Assembly (NCBI GenBank): GCA_020633465.1
Contig: JACKDN010000011.1
Coordinates: forward strand, 62,001 to 126,000
From: Myxococcales bacterium
GTDB taxonomy: Bacteria; Myxococcota_A; Bradymonadia; UBA7976; UBA1532
Direction: 5' to 3'
DNA length: 64,000 nt
The position numbers and the translations under genes are program-made. This document shows, piece after piece, positions 53,764 to 64,000 of this stretch (within the stretch, counting starts at the first letter, position 1; each line of letters begins with the position of its first letter). The notes below the pieces were generated by a model that worked only from the letters and a program-made list of their open reading frames with translations, was not told the origin of the DNA and made no database searches.

Positions 53764-55716
53764 ATGAAGTTCGTCGTTCTCGTCGCCTGCGCGCTGGTGG
53801 CCTGCGGACCCTCGGACAGCGCCGCGCCGCCCGCTGACCACCCGGCCGCGGGGGGCGTCGGCGGCGGCATGGGGGGCGCCGGCGGCGGCATGGGGGGCGC
53901 CGGCGGCGTCGGCGCGATGCCCGGCCAGCCTGCGCCGGACGATATGCAACCCGAAGCCCGGCCAGCCCGCGTCCTCGCGCGGTTCACGTCGGCGGCCGAG
54001 CTGGAGGCCTTCGTCGTCCCCGATGCCGACCAGGACGGCGGTGGATTGGGTGGCAGCCCCGGCGTGGGCGGCGAGCCCGGCGCCGGCGGTCAGCCCGGCG
54101 ACGGGGCGGATCCGGACGGCGGCGACGGTTCGGCGGACAACGAGGAGATCACCCACAACCAGGAGAGCGGCGTCGACGAGGGCGGCATCGTAAAGCACAT
54201 CGGTGACCACCTGATCGTGCTGCGCCGCGGCCGCCTCTACGCGATCGCCGTCGATCGGATCGGCCTGCCTCGACAGGTCGACAGCGTCCGCCTGGCGGCC
54301 GAGGACGAGCTGAACCGCGACGTCTGGTACGACGAGCTGCTGGTGCGCGGGCGGTTCGTCTTCGTGGTGGGCTTCCGCTACGTCACCGCGGTCGAGGACG
54401 AGGGGACCGATCCGTGGAACTGGTTCTTCGGAGCGACCGAGCTGAACGTCTTCGAGCTGGGCCAGGACGGCCGCCTGCAGCGGCGCGAGTCGGTCTTCTT
54501 GGAAGCCAACGACTACTTCGACTTCAGCAACTACGCGAGCCGCATGGTGGGCGGCCAGCTGCTGCTCTACATGCCCTACGCGGCGCTGCGCTGGGATCGC
54601 ACGGGGGCGCCGCGCGTCCGCATCCCCTGGCACCTCGAGCACTTGGGCCGGGGGCGCTTCCGTCGCACCCGCCCGCTGTTCGACGCGCAGGACGTGGCGC
54701 GCGCGCCCGTGCGCCCCGGCTGGGACGTGACCTTCCACACGTTGGTCCGCTGCGACGCCGAGGCCCGGCCGGTGACCTGCACCGCGCGCAGCGCCGTCGG
54801 TGGCTGGGGCGCCGCCCACTACGTCACCCCGACGCACGCCTTCGTGCAGAGCCGCGACCAGATCTACGCCCTGCCGCTCGACGGCGGCGACGTGCGGACG
54901 CACGCGATGCGGGGACAGACCGCCAGTCAGTTCGCCTTCCACTACGAGGACGACCGGCTGCACGTGCTGGTGCAGATTGAGGGCCGGCACTTTCGTGACG
55001 CGCTCGTCGAGCGCCTCGCCCTGCCGCTCGACGACTTCGACGGCGTGGGCCAGCAAGACCTCGATCCCCTCGCGACGGAGGTCGTGCCGTCCGCCGGCTG
55101 GATTCGCGCCGAGCGGTTCACCGGCGGGTGGGCGCTGGCCGCCACCTACGGCTGGTACGAACCCGCGCAGCTGGTGGCGCAGCGGCTGAGCGATGGCCTC
55201 ACCGTGCGGCTGCCCCTCGAGGGCGACGTCACGCGCATCGCGCCCATGCCGGGCGTCGGCGCCCTGATCGTCGAGCAGGGACCGCGCGATGTCGCGCTGC
55301 GGACGCTCAGCCTGGACCCGGACGGCCCGGCCTTCGCGGACGCGGTGCGCCTGCCGGGCAGCGAGGGTGAGTGGCGCAGCCACGGCTTCTTCTTCCAGCG
55401 GCGCCCCGAGGGCGGCCGCTTCGGCGTGGCCATGCTGGGCGAGCCCGGCCTCGAGAGCGGCTGGTGGGGCGGCGGCGCCAGCAACCTCGCGTTCTTCGAT
55501 GTCCAGCCCAGCGGCCACCTCGATCTGCTGGGCGCCGTCGAGGCGGGCCCCGCCGACGAGACGCCGTGCGAGGTCTCGTGCATCGACTGGTACGGCAACA
55601 CCCGGCCCATCTTCCTGGGCCAGCGCGTGTTCGCCCTGATGGGCAGCGAGCTGGCCGAGGTCGGGCTCTCGCCCGAGGGCCTGACCGAGCTCGGCCCGCG
55701 CGTCGTGCTGCACTAG
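53764..55716 (+). CDS. Beta-propeller-domain lipoprotein
   Basis: The 650-residue protein has a short lipoprotein signal (MKFVVLVACALVAC) and Gly-Gly-rich linkers (GGGMGGAGG, GGEPGAGGQPG). The rest matches the secreted beta-propeller family PF09826. The diagnostic stretch ITHNQESGVDEGGIVKHIGD is followed by LIVLRRGRLYAIAV. Later blade strands are LNVFELGQDGRLQRRESVFL and HVLVQIEGRHFRDALVERL. Family members occur in archaea and bacteria, often near proteases, but the function is not established. A CGGGGG ribosome site precedes ATG 53764. Element copy 3 lies 31 nt after the stop. Confidence 0.85.
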   Translation: MKFVVLVACALVACGPSDSAAPPADHPAAGGVGGGMGGAGGGMGGAGGVGAMPGQPAPDDMQPEARPARVLARFTSAAELEAFVVPDADQDGGGLGGSPGVGGEPGAGGQPGDGADPDGGDGSADNEEITHNQESGVDEGGIVKHIGDHLIVLRRGRLYAIAVDRIGLPRQVDSVRLAAEDELNRDVWYDELLVRGRFVFVVGFRYVTAVEDEGTDPWNWFFGATELNVFELGQDGRLQRRESVFLEANDYFDFSNYASRMVGGQLLLYMPYAALRWDRTGAPRVRIPWHLEHLGRGRFRRTRPLFDAQDVARAPVRPGWDVTFHTLVRCDAEARPVTCTARSAVGGWGAAHYVTPTHAFVQSRDQIYALPLDGGDVRTHAMRGQTASQFAFHYEDDRLHVLVQIEGRHFRDALVERLALPLDDFDGVGQQDLDPLATEVVPSAGWIRAERFTGGWALAATYGWYEPAQLVAQRLSDGLTVRLPLEGDVTRIAPMPGVGALIVEQGPRDVALRTLSLDPDGPAFADAVRLPGSEGEWRSHGFFFQRRPEGGRFGVAMLGEPGLESGWWGGGASNLAFFDVQPSGHLDLLGAVEAGPADETPCEVSCIDWYGNTRPIFLGQRVFALMGSELAEVGLSPEGLTELGPRVVLH

Positions 55717-55747
55717 GCGCCCGCCCCGGTCGAGGCCCACGCACTCG

Positions 55748-55800
55748 GGGGTCGTGCCATACTATCGAACGAACCGGCTTACTTCTTTCACTTTTCCCCG
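55748..55800 (+). repeat. 3'-end element, copy 3
   Basis: It begins GGGGTCGTGCCATACTATCG, continues CGAACCGGCTTACTTC, and ends in TTTCACTTTTCCCC. It lies 31 nt after the beta-propeller gene stop and 75 nt before the kinase gene. It differs from copy 1 at only a few positions. Confidence 0.8.
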
Positions 55801-55875
55801 CCCGCCCCCCAGCCGACCCCCACCCGCCTCGTTTCCGCGGCGGCGCCGCCGGCGCGCTGGAGTAGGCTGCGCGGC

Positions 55876-58742
<2,867 letters not shown>

Positions 58743-58855
58743 GGCGGCGCCGGCTCGCGTTCGGCGGCGCCGAGGGAGCCGCCGGCGCTCGGCGGTGCGC
58801 GGGGGCGACGGCGTGAAGTGACGCCCCGCCGCCGACCCGCGGTAGACTCCCGGCG

Positions 58856-59749
58856 GTGTACGCCTGGGTCCAGATGGCGCTGCCCGATGGGCGCGCCGCC
58901 ACCCTCTACGCCGGCCAGCTGATCGGCCGCACCGGCGCGGCTGCGCTGCGGGTAGACCTGCCCGAGGTGTCCGAGGCGCACGCGCTGATCAGCCTGCGCG
59001 GCGAGCGGCTGTGGCTGCTGGCGCTGCGGCGGCGCTTCCGCGTGGACGGCCAGCCGCAGGACGCGGTGCCGCTGAGCGTCGGGCTGAGCCTCGAGCTGGT
59101 GCCCGGCTTCCCGGTGCGCGTGACGGCGGTACACCTGCCCACCGAGGTGCTGGGGCTCGAGGGGCCGGGGCTGCCGGCGCAGGCCCTGCTGGGCACCTGC
59201 GGCATGGTGTTCGACCCCCACCCGCGGCTGGTCGCGGGCACGCCGCCGGGAGCCGCGGCGCACTTCTGGGCCCTGGAGGGGCGCTGGCGGGCGCGCGTGG
59301 GCGGCGCCGCACCGCAGGCGCTCGAGCCGGGGGCGACGGTGTCGGTCGACGGCCAGCCGTTTCGCGCGGTGAACGTGCCCCTCGGCCACGCGGGCGAGGC
59401 GTCGACGCTGGGTCGCGAGCGCGCGCCGCTTCACCTGGTGACCTTCCACGACACCGTCCAGATCCACCGGGACACGCACCCCACGGTGCAGGTGGTGGGG
59501 CAGCTGGCGCGGGTCATCTCGGAGCTGGCGAGCGTGGGCCAGCCCCTGGCCTGGGACGGGCTGGCGCGCCCGCTGTGGCCGCACATCGAAGAGCGCGAGG
59601 TGCTGCGCAAGCGCTGGGACGGGCTGCTGGGTCGGCTGCGCGATCGGCTGCGGGCGGATGATCTGCCCGAGGATCTGGTGCGCTCGACGCGGGTGGGGCT
59701 GGTCGAACTGGTGCTGCAGCCGGGCGACGTGGTGGACGACCGCGCCTGA
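58856..59749 (+). CDS. FHA-domain protein
   Basis: The 297-residue protein has an N-terminal FHA-like fold (LYAGQLIGRTGAAALRVDLP, then VSEAHALISLRGERLWLLAL), where the Gly-Arg-Thr and Ser-His residues are those that bind phosphothreonine. The middle part contains a second beta-rich stretch (WRARVGGAAPQALEPGATVS). The C-terminal 100 residues are helical (REVLRKRWDGLLGRLRDRLR). There is no signal peptide. Its position 113 bp after the kinase suggests it reads that kinase's phosphorylation. GTG 58856 is the start; no strong ribosome site is visible. Confidence 0.75.
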   Translation: MYAWVQMALPDGRAATLYAGQLIGRTGAAALRVDLPEVSEAHALISLRGERLWLLALRRRFRVDGQPQDAVPLSVGLSLELVPGFPVRVTAVHLPTEVLGLEGPGLPAQALLGTCGMVFDPHPRLVAGTPPGAAAHFWALEGRWRARVGGAAPQALEPGATVSVDGQPFRAVNVPLGHAGEASTLGRERAPLHLVTFHDTVQIHRDTHPTVQVVGQLARVISELASVGQPLAWDGLARPLWPHIEEREVLRKRWDGLLGRLRDRLRADDLPEDLVRSTRVGLVELVLQPGDVVDDRA

Positions 59750-59758
59750 GCCTGCCGC

Positions 59759-59779
59759 CTGTTTCTCCTTTCGAAACAG
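59759..59779. other. Perfect 7-bp inverted repeat after the FHA gene
   Basis: CTGTTTC and GAAACAG face each other across a 7-nt loop, 9 nt after the FHA stop. No T-run follows, so it is not a classic intrinsic terminator. It could be an operator for the lipoprotein gene that starts at 59880. The 13-mer GGGCTGGTCGACC follows at 59786. Confidence 0.35.
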
Positions 59780-59879
59780 AATCTTGGGCTGGTCGACCCC
59801 TCGATGTGGGGGTTCGCTGGGGGTCCGCTGGCCCGCTCGGGCCGGGTACCAGTCGATGGACACGGACCGGGAGCGCGAC

Positions 59880-61959
59880 ATGAGAGGCTCGAGCGACAGG
59901 CGGGCGGTGTGGACGGCGATGCTGGCGTTGGGGCTGGCCCTGAGCGCCTGCGACGACGGGGGCGAGAGCGGGGGCGGAGCCGACGCGGCCGCGGCGGACG
60001 CCAGCGCCGGCGGCCAGCCGGGCATGGGCGGCCAGCCCGGCGCCGGCGGTGAGCCAGGCGCCGGCGGCCAGCCGGGCGCGGGCGGGGAGCCGGGCGCCGG
60101 CGGTGTGCCGGGCGCCGGCGGTGAGCCAGGCGCCGGTGGCGAGCCCGGCGTTGGCGGTCAGCCAGGCATGGGCGGCGGGGCGGCGCCCCGGGCATGGGCG
60201 GCCAGCCCGGCGTCGGCGGCGATCCCGGCGCGGGTGGCCAGCAGGCGCCGGCGGCGATCCCGGCGCGGGCGGGCGGGCGGCGCGCCCGGCGCGGGCGGCG
60301 CCTGGCGGCGGCGCGCCCGGCGCGGGCGGCGACCCCGGCATGGGCGGCGAACCGGGCATGGGCGGCCAGCCCGGCGCCGGCGGCGACCCTGGTGCGGGCG
60401 GCAGCCCGGCGGGCGGCCAGCCCGGCGTCGGCGGCGACCCTGGTGCGGGCGGCGATCCGGGCATGGGCGGCCAGCCTGGCGCCGGCGGCGACCCTGGTGC
60501 ATCCGGGCATGGGCGGCCAGCCCGGCGTCGGCGGCGACCCCGGCGCGGGCGGCGACCCGGCGCTGGCGGCGACCCTGGCATGGGCGGCGCGCCCAGGCGC
60601 CGGCGGCGACCCTGCGCCGGCGGCGACCCCGGCATGGGCGGCGACCCCGGCACCGGCGGCGCGAACCCCTCGGGGCCGGCGCGCCTGCGGGTCGTCCTCC
60701 CCATCGAGGGTGAGGTGAGCGTGGCCCGCCCCTTCAACGCCCAGGTCGGCACCTACCAGGCCACCCGCTACACCGAGGTGCAGGTGGGCCCCGGACGATC
60801 GATCAGCGTCGACCTGGGCGACGGCCCACGCGCCGTCTCGCTCGACGGCCTGACCCCCGGCCGCGACCACACGCTGCTGTTCCGCGCCTCCGCCGAAGAG
60901 ACCTACCTGCTCGAGGATCCCGAGCCCGCCGAGGTGCCCGGCGAGGTCACGCTGACCCTCGTCAACGACACCGAGGGCCCGGGCGCGTCGTACGGCCTGC
61001 AGGATCTCGACGGCATGATCACACCGCTCGCCGAGGGCCTCGCGCCCCGCGACGTGGTGCACGTGCAGGTGCCGCTCGGGCTGCAGCTCCTGGCCCAGGA
61101 CGCGGACGGCGACGGCGCCTTCGACCGCCTGCTGCCGCTGCCGCTGACGCCCAGCGCCCTCACCGACGGCCGGGCGCTCGCCTACGCGTCCTCCGATCTG
61201 TTCCTGACCCTGTACGACGGGACCTTCGGCCGCACCCTGGAGCGCACCGGCCCCATCACGCCCGCCTTCCTGGCGGACCAGCAGAGCCGCGCGCAGGCCT
61301 ACCACTTCATGACGTCGCCGGCCGAGCTGCGCCTGGCCGTCGGCTTCAACCAGCCCGACGGGGTGCGCACGTGGAACGTCGACGTCCTGCCCGCCGGCCA
61401 GCGCGGCCGCCGCGTCCTCGTGCCCAGCAGCGCCTACCAGTACTTCGTCGCCGACGCGCGGGCCGACGTCTGGTCGGGCGAGGCCCTCGGCGACGACCCG
61501 CCCACCCTGCCCGGCGTCGCCTTCTTCCTGCCCGCCGCGGCGGAGCCCGCGTCGCAGGTGATGGCCTTCTTCGGCCCGCCCGACCAGAACCCGACGCTGG
61601 CCATCGGCCGTCTGCTCCCGCTGCAGGCGGGCTTCCGCTCGGTGGTCGTGCTGAACATGACCGACGGCGCGGTGACCCTGGCCGCCACCGACGGGCAGGA
61701 CTTCCTGCCGGTGAACGACTTCGGCCCCACCCGCTGGCCGGGCGGCGCCACGACCGTCAGCCTCGTGGCCGACGTGCCCGGCGTCGCCGTCGGCCCCGTG
61801 GGCGGCGCGACCTACTTCGGCGTGTGTCCCCTGCCCCCTGGCGACCAGGGCCGCCACGTCGTCTTCGTCCTGCCCGGCCCCGACGGCCCCGAGGTGCGCA
61901 TCGACGCCGATCCCGACGGCCCCGCCGGCGCCCCCCTCACCCCCTGCCCCGCCCCCTGA
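59880..61959 (+). pseudogene. Lipoprotein with Gly-Gly linker, frame-disrupted in the linker
   Basis: The N-terminus is MRGSSDRRAVWTAMLALGLA followed by lipobox LSAC, with GGGAG before ATG 59880. A long linker of GGQPGMGG/GGEPGAGG units follows. The C-terminal 430 residues (from RLRVVLPIEGEVSVARPFNA to the stop) read cleanly in another frame, with strands such as HVQVPLGLQLLAQDADGDG and RSVVVLNMTDGAVTLAAT. I recognise no family for that domain; beta-rich cell-surface material is likely. The start and end frames differ, with at least two shifts near 60178 and 60245 and further local ones near 60500-60600. Either the gene is broken or the repetitive linker was misread. Element copy 4 lies 28 nt after the stop. 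Confidence 0.7.
60006..60662 (+). repeat. Gly-Gly-Xaa-Pro low-complexity repeat tract
   Basis: About 650 bp of imperfect 12-nt units encode GAGG, PGMGG, DPGAGG and similar. Several frameshifts occur inside it. Such G/C-rich short repeats slip readily during replication and are hard to sequence. Confidence 0.85.
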
Positions 61960-61987
61960 CCCCGCCCTTCCATCGGCCCAGCCCACC

Positions 61988-62040
61988 GGGGTCGTGCCAC
62001 ACTATCGAACGAAGCAGCCCACTTCTTTCACTTTTCCCGC
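61988..62040 (+). repeat. 3'-end element, copy 4
   Basis: It begins GGGGTCGTGCCACACTATCG, continues CGAAGCAGCCCACTTC and ends in TTTCACTTTTCCCG. It lies 28 nt after the lipoprotein stop and 23 bp before the 3' end of the convergent pqiC gene. No plus-strand gene follows it in the window, so this copy cannot be a promoter for one close by. Confidence 0.8.
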
Positions 62041-62063
62041 GCCCGACCCCTCGCCCCGCCGAC

Positions 62064-62636
62064 TCACAGCCCCTCGAGTTGGCCCGCGATGTCCCCCGCC
62101 AGCGCCTCGATCAGCGCCCCGTAGGTCGCGACCACCGCGCCCGGCCCGCCGCCGGCCACCGTCGCCTCGGCCGTCGCCGCGCCCACGCGCAGCGGCTTCT
62201 CGTCCGGGCCGCGCACCACGAAGTGGGCGCGCAGGCGCGACGTGCCCCCGCGCACGACGTCCAGCCGGTCGATGTCCACCGCCACCCGCAGGGCGCGCTC
62301 GGCCGGCACCTGCGTCGGCCACGCCAGCACGCCCCGCCCCGGCAGGCGATGCGCCAGGTGCTCGACCAGCGCCCGCAGCACCTCGGCCTCGAGGCTCGAC
62401 CCCCACCGATGAAGCTCGTCGTAGTCCAGGCGGCTGTCGCCCGCCCGCCACGCGATGTAGGGGCGCGACAAGAAGGCCGGCACCCGCACCGGCCCGACGA
62501 CCACCGGCGCGCCCAGCGCGGCGGGCCGCCCCGCCTCGCCGTCGGGCGTGGGCAGCGCGTGGTAATGCACCGGCGGGCTGCCGCCGCAGGCCCCCAGCAG
62601 CAGGGCGAGCGCGAACGCGAACGCGGTGTGTCTCAT
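62064..62636 (-). CDS. pqiC: PqiC-like auxiliary lipoprotein of a lipid transporter
   Basis: The 190-residue protein has a lipoprotein signal (AFAFALALLLGAC) and the PqiC/YmbA pattern. This includes VHYHALPTP, VVVGPVRVPAFLSRPYIA, LHRWGSSLEAEVLRALVEHL and RVAVDIDRLDV. In E. coli PqiC is an outer-membrane lipoprotein that works with PqiA and the MCE protein PqiB in moving lipids across the periplasm. The ATG overlaps the pqiB stop in ATGA. The pair supports a diderm organism. Confidence 0.85.
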   Translation of the reverse strand: MRHTAFAFALALLLGACGGSPPVHYHALPTPDGEAGRPAALGAPVVVGPVRVPAFLSRPYIAWRAGDSRLDYDELHRWGSSLEAEVLRALVEHLAHRLPGRGVLAWPTQVPAERALRVAVDIDRLDVVRGGTSRLRAHFVVRGPDEKPLRVGAATAEATVAGGGPGAVVATYGALIEALAGDIAGQLEGL

Positions 62637-64000
62637 GGCTCGCTCCGCCCCCGGATCAGATCCTCCGGGTTCCGCTCCAGGTGGTCCGCCAGCAGGCGCA
62701 CGGCCCGCAGCGCCGCCGTCCCTTCGTCCAACAGCCGCTGCAGCTCGACCACCGCGGGCGCCCGCGGCCCGATCAGCGCCTCGACCCCACCCATCACCTC
62801 GCGCACGGACGCCAGCGACTTCTCGGCCTCGTTCATCGTGCGCGTCATCGCCGGCACCAGATCGGATTGCACCGATCCCGCCAGATCGCCCGTCTGCCCC
62901 AGCGTCTCGCGCAGCGCCCCCATCGAACGCTCCAGCTCCTTCGCGATGCCCTCCATCGGCAGCCCGTCGATCTTGTCCACCAGCGCCTGCAGCTGATCGG
63001 TCAGCGCCTCGAGCTGCGACGGCACGCTCGGCAGCACGGGATGCTCGCCCCCGCGCGTGATCGTCGCCGGCGGCGCGTCCGGGTGCATGCTCAGCGTCAC
63101 CACCAGCTGGCCGGTCAGCAGGTTGCCGGTGCGCAGCTGCGCCCGCAGCCCTTCGTCCACGAGCGCCTCCAGCCGCTTCACCACGGCGGCGTCGTCGTCC
63201 CGCGGCGTCTTCACCCGGCCGGGCTCGATCTCCAGCACCACCGGGATGCGGAAGTCCCCGCCGTCGAACTGCAGCGACACGTCCGCCACCTGCCCGATGC
63301 GAATCCCTCGAAACTCCACCGGCGCCCCGACGCTGAGCCCCCGGACCGATCCCTCGAAGTAGGTCAGGTAGCGCACCTTGAGCGGGAAGACCGGCACCTC
63401 GGTCGCCTGCTTGCTCGGGAACAGGTCGAACGAGGTGCCCTCCTCGGCCCGCTCGCCGACGTCGTCCGCCGGCGTGTCGAACCCCACGCCCCCCACCAGC
63501 ATCGCCACCACCGACTCGGTGTGGATGCGCAGGCCGGTCTCGTCCACCGAGGCGTCGATGCCGCTGGCGTTCCAGAAGCGGGTGTTCTCGCGCACCTGCT
63601 GGTCGTGCGGCGCGCGCACGAAGACATCGAAGCGCACGAGATCGCGGGCCGGATCGAGCTCGGCGTGCACCACCTCGCCGACGTCGACCTGCCGGTGATA
63701 GACCGGCGCGCCCGGGTTGATCGATCCGCGCCCGGGCGCGATGAGCACGAAGCTGCGCCCCTCTTCGCGCGAGGTGACCACGGGCGCCCGCTCCAAGGCT
63801 TCGAACGTCTCGGTCGGGTTGCCGTCCTCGACCGGATCCACGCCGACGTACGCGCCCGAGATGAGCGTATCGAGCCCGGTCACGCGGCTGGCCGTGACGC
63901 GCGCCCGCACCACCCAGAACCGCGTCTTGTCCGTCATGTACGGCTCGGCGATGGGCTTCAGCTGCGCCGTCGCGACGACGCTGCCGAGGTCGTCGGCCAG
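62633..64000 (-). CDS. pqiB: PqiB-like MCE-domain lipid transport protein (5' end missing)
   Basis: The frame runs past the window end, so the N-terminal membrane span and part of the first MCE domain are missing; about 455 residues are visible. MCE-domain features are VRARVTASRVTGLDTLISGA, VSREEGR-like loops before IAPGRGSINPGAPV, and VRYLTYFEGSVRGLSVGAPV followed by EFRGIRIGQVADV. The C-terminal 130 residues are helical (LEALTDQLQALVDKIDGLP, MTRTMNEAEKSLASVREVMG), as in PqiB, where helices extend a hydrophobic tunnel. pqiA is expected just outside the window. Confidence 0.9.
   Translation of the reverse strand: MADDLGSVVATAQLKPIAEPYMTDKTRFWVVRARVTASRVTGLDTLISGAYVGVDPVEDGNPTETFEALERAPVVTSREEGRSFVLIAPGRGSINPGAPVYHRQVDVGEVVHAELDPARDLVRFDVFVRAPHDQQVRENTRFWNASGIDASVDETGLRIHTESVVAMLVGGVGFDTPADDVGERAEEGTSFDLFPSKQATEVPVFPLKVRYLTYFEGSVRGLSVGAPVEFRGIRIGQVADVSLQFDGGDFRIPVVLEIEPGRVKTPRDDDAAVVKRLEALVDEGLRAQLRTGNLLTGQLVVTLSMHPDAPPATITRGGEHPVLPSVPSQLEALTDQLQALVDKIDGLPMEGIAKELERSMGALRETLGQTGDLAGSVQSDLVPAMTRTMNEAEKSLASVREVMGGVEALIGPRAPAVVELQRLLDEGTAALRAVRLLADHLERNPEDLIRGRSEP

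Noticed and set aside
59759..59779. Inverted repeat as an intrinsic terminator
   Set aside because: The stem is short and A/T-containing and no T-run follows it.
60006..60662. Repeat tract as a CRISPR array
   Set aside because: Units are 12 nt and in-frame with Gly-Gly peptides; there are no spacers, leader or cas genes.

Overview
The window is very GC-rich chromosomal DNA from a Gram-negative (diderm) bacterium, most likely a myxobacterium-type member of Myxococcota. The reasons are the strong G/C bias at third codon positions, many lipoproteins with Asp/Ala-rich, Pro-rich or Gly-Gly-rich linkers after the lipobox, Ser/Thr kinase and FHA genes, and a PqiB/PqiC outer-membrane lipid-transport pair. 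No rRNA, tRNA, CRISPR array or insertion sequence was seen. The species cannot be named from the sequence alone.

Layout. 1-1.3 kb: 3' end of a secreted modular protein. 1.5-3.7 kb: a small accessory block with a solo ATPase/nuclease-fold protein and a Phd/VapC toxin-antitoxin pair. 3.8-6.6 kb: a lipase-like hydrolase and a berberine-bridge-type flavoprotein. 6.65-9.1 kb (minus): a tightly overlapping operon of a DUF4258-like protein, a B12-type radical SAM enzyme and a thymidylate-kinase-like protein, followed by a 48-residue ORF. 9.2-10.6 kb: a sigma factor fused behind several membrane segments. 10.76-14.56 kb: a lower-GC island with a SNF2-type helicase coupled to an unknown partner, defence-like in form but matching no system I can name. 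15-19.1 kb: a decayed nucleotidyltransferase module, a TPR protein, an L,D-transpeptidase and a Notum-like acetylesterase.

19.27-41.27 kb is the most striking part. Three paralogous lipoproteins of about 2,440-2,450 residues lie head to tail with 4-nt and 1-nt gene overlaps. Each has carboxypeptidase-regulatory-like repeats, a Cys-rich middle, 13 FG-GAP/VCBS calcium-loop motifs, two beta-sandwich domains and a Cys-rich tail. A PAS histidine kinase and a CheY-like receiver gene follow directly.

42.9-48.9 kb (minus) holds an Ntn-hydrolase acylase, a flavin amine oxidase, an HTTM/gamma-carboxylase-like membrane protein and a small exported protein. 49.0-62.0 kb (plus) holds a CxxCH protein, an unknown protein whose 3' end is duplicated, an ArsB/NhaD-type transporter, a beta-propeller lipoprotein, a Ser/Thr kinase-WD40 gene broken by three frameshifts, an FHA protein, and a lipoprotein with a scrambled Gly-Gly linker. 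In this segment a conserved element of about 50 bp (four copies, at 50817, 53521, 55748 and 61988) sits 7-31 nt after a stop codon each time. The window ends inside a minus-strand pqiBC operon.

Most genes look like envelope, secretion and signalling functions. The best leads for something undescribed are the 3'-end repeat element, the triplicated giant lipoproteins, the membrane-sigma fusion and the helicase pair.
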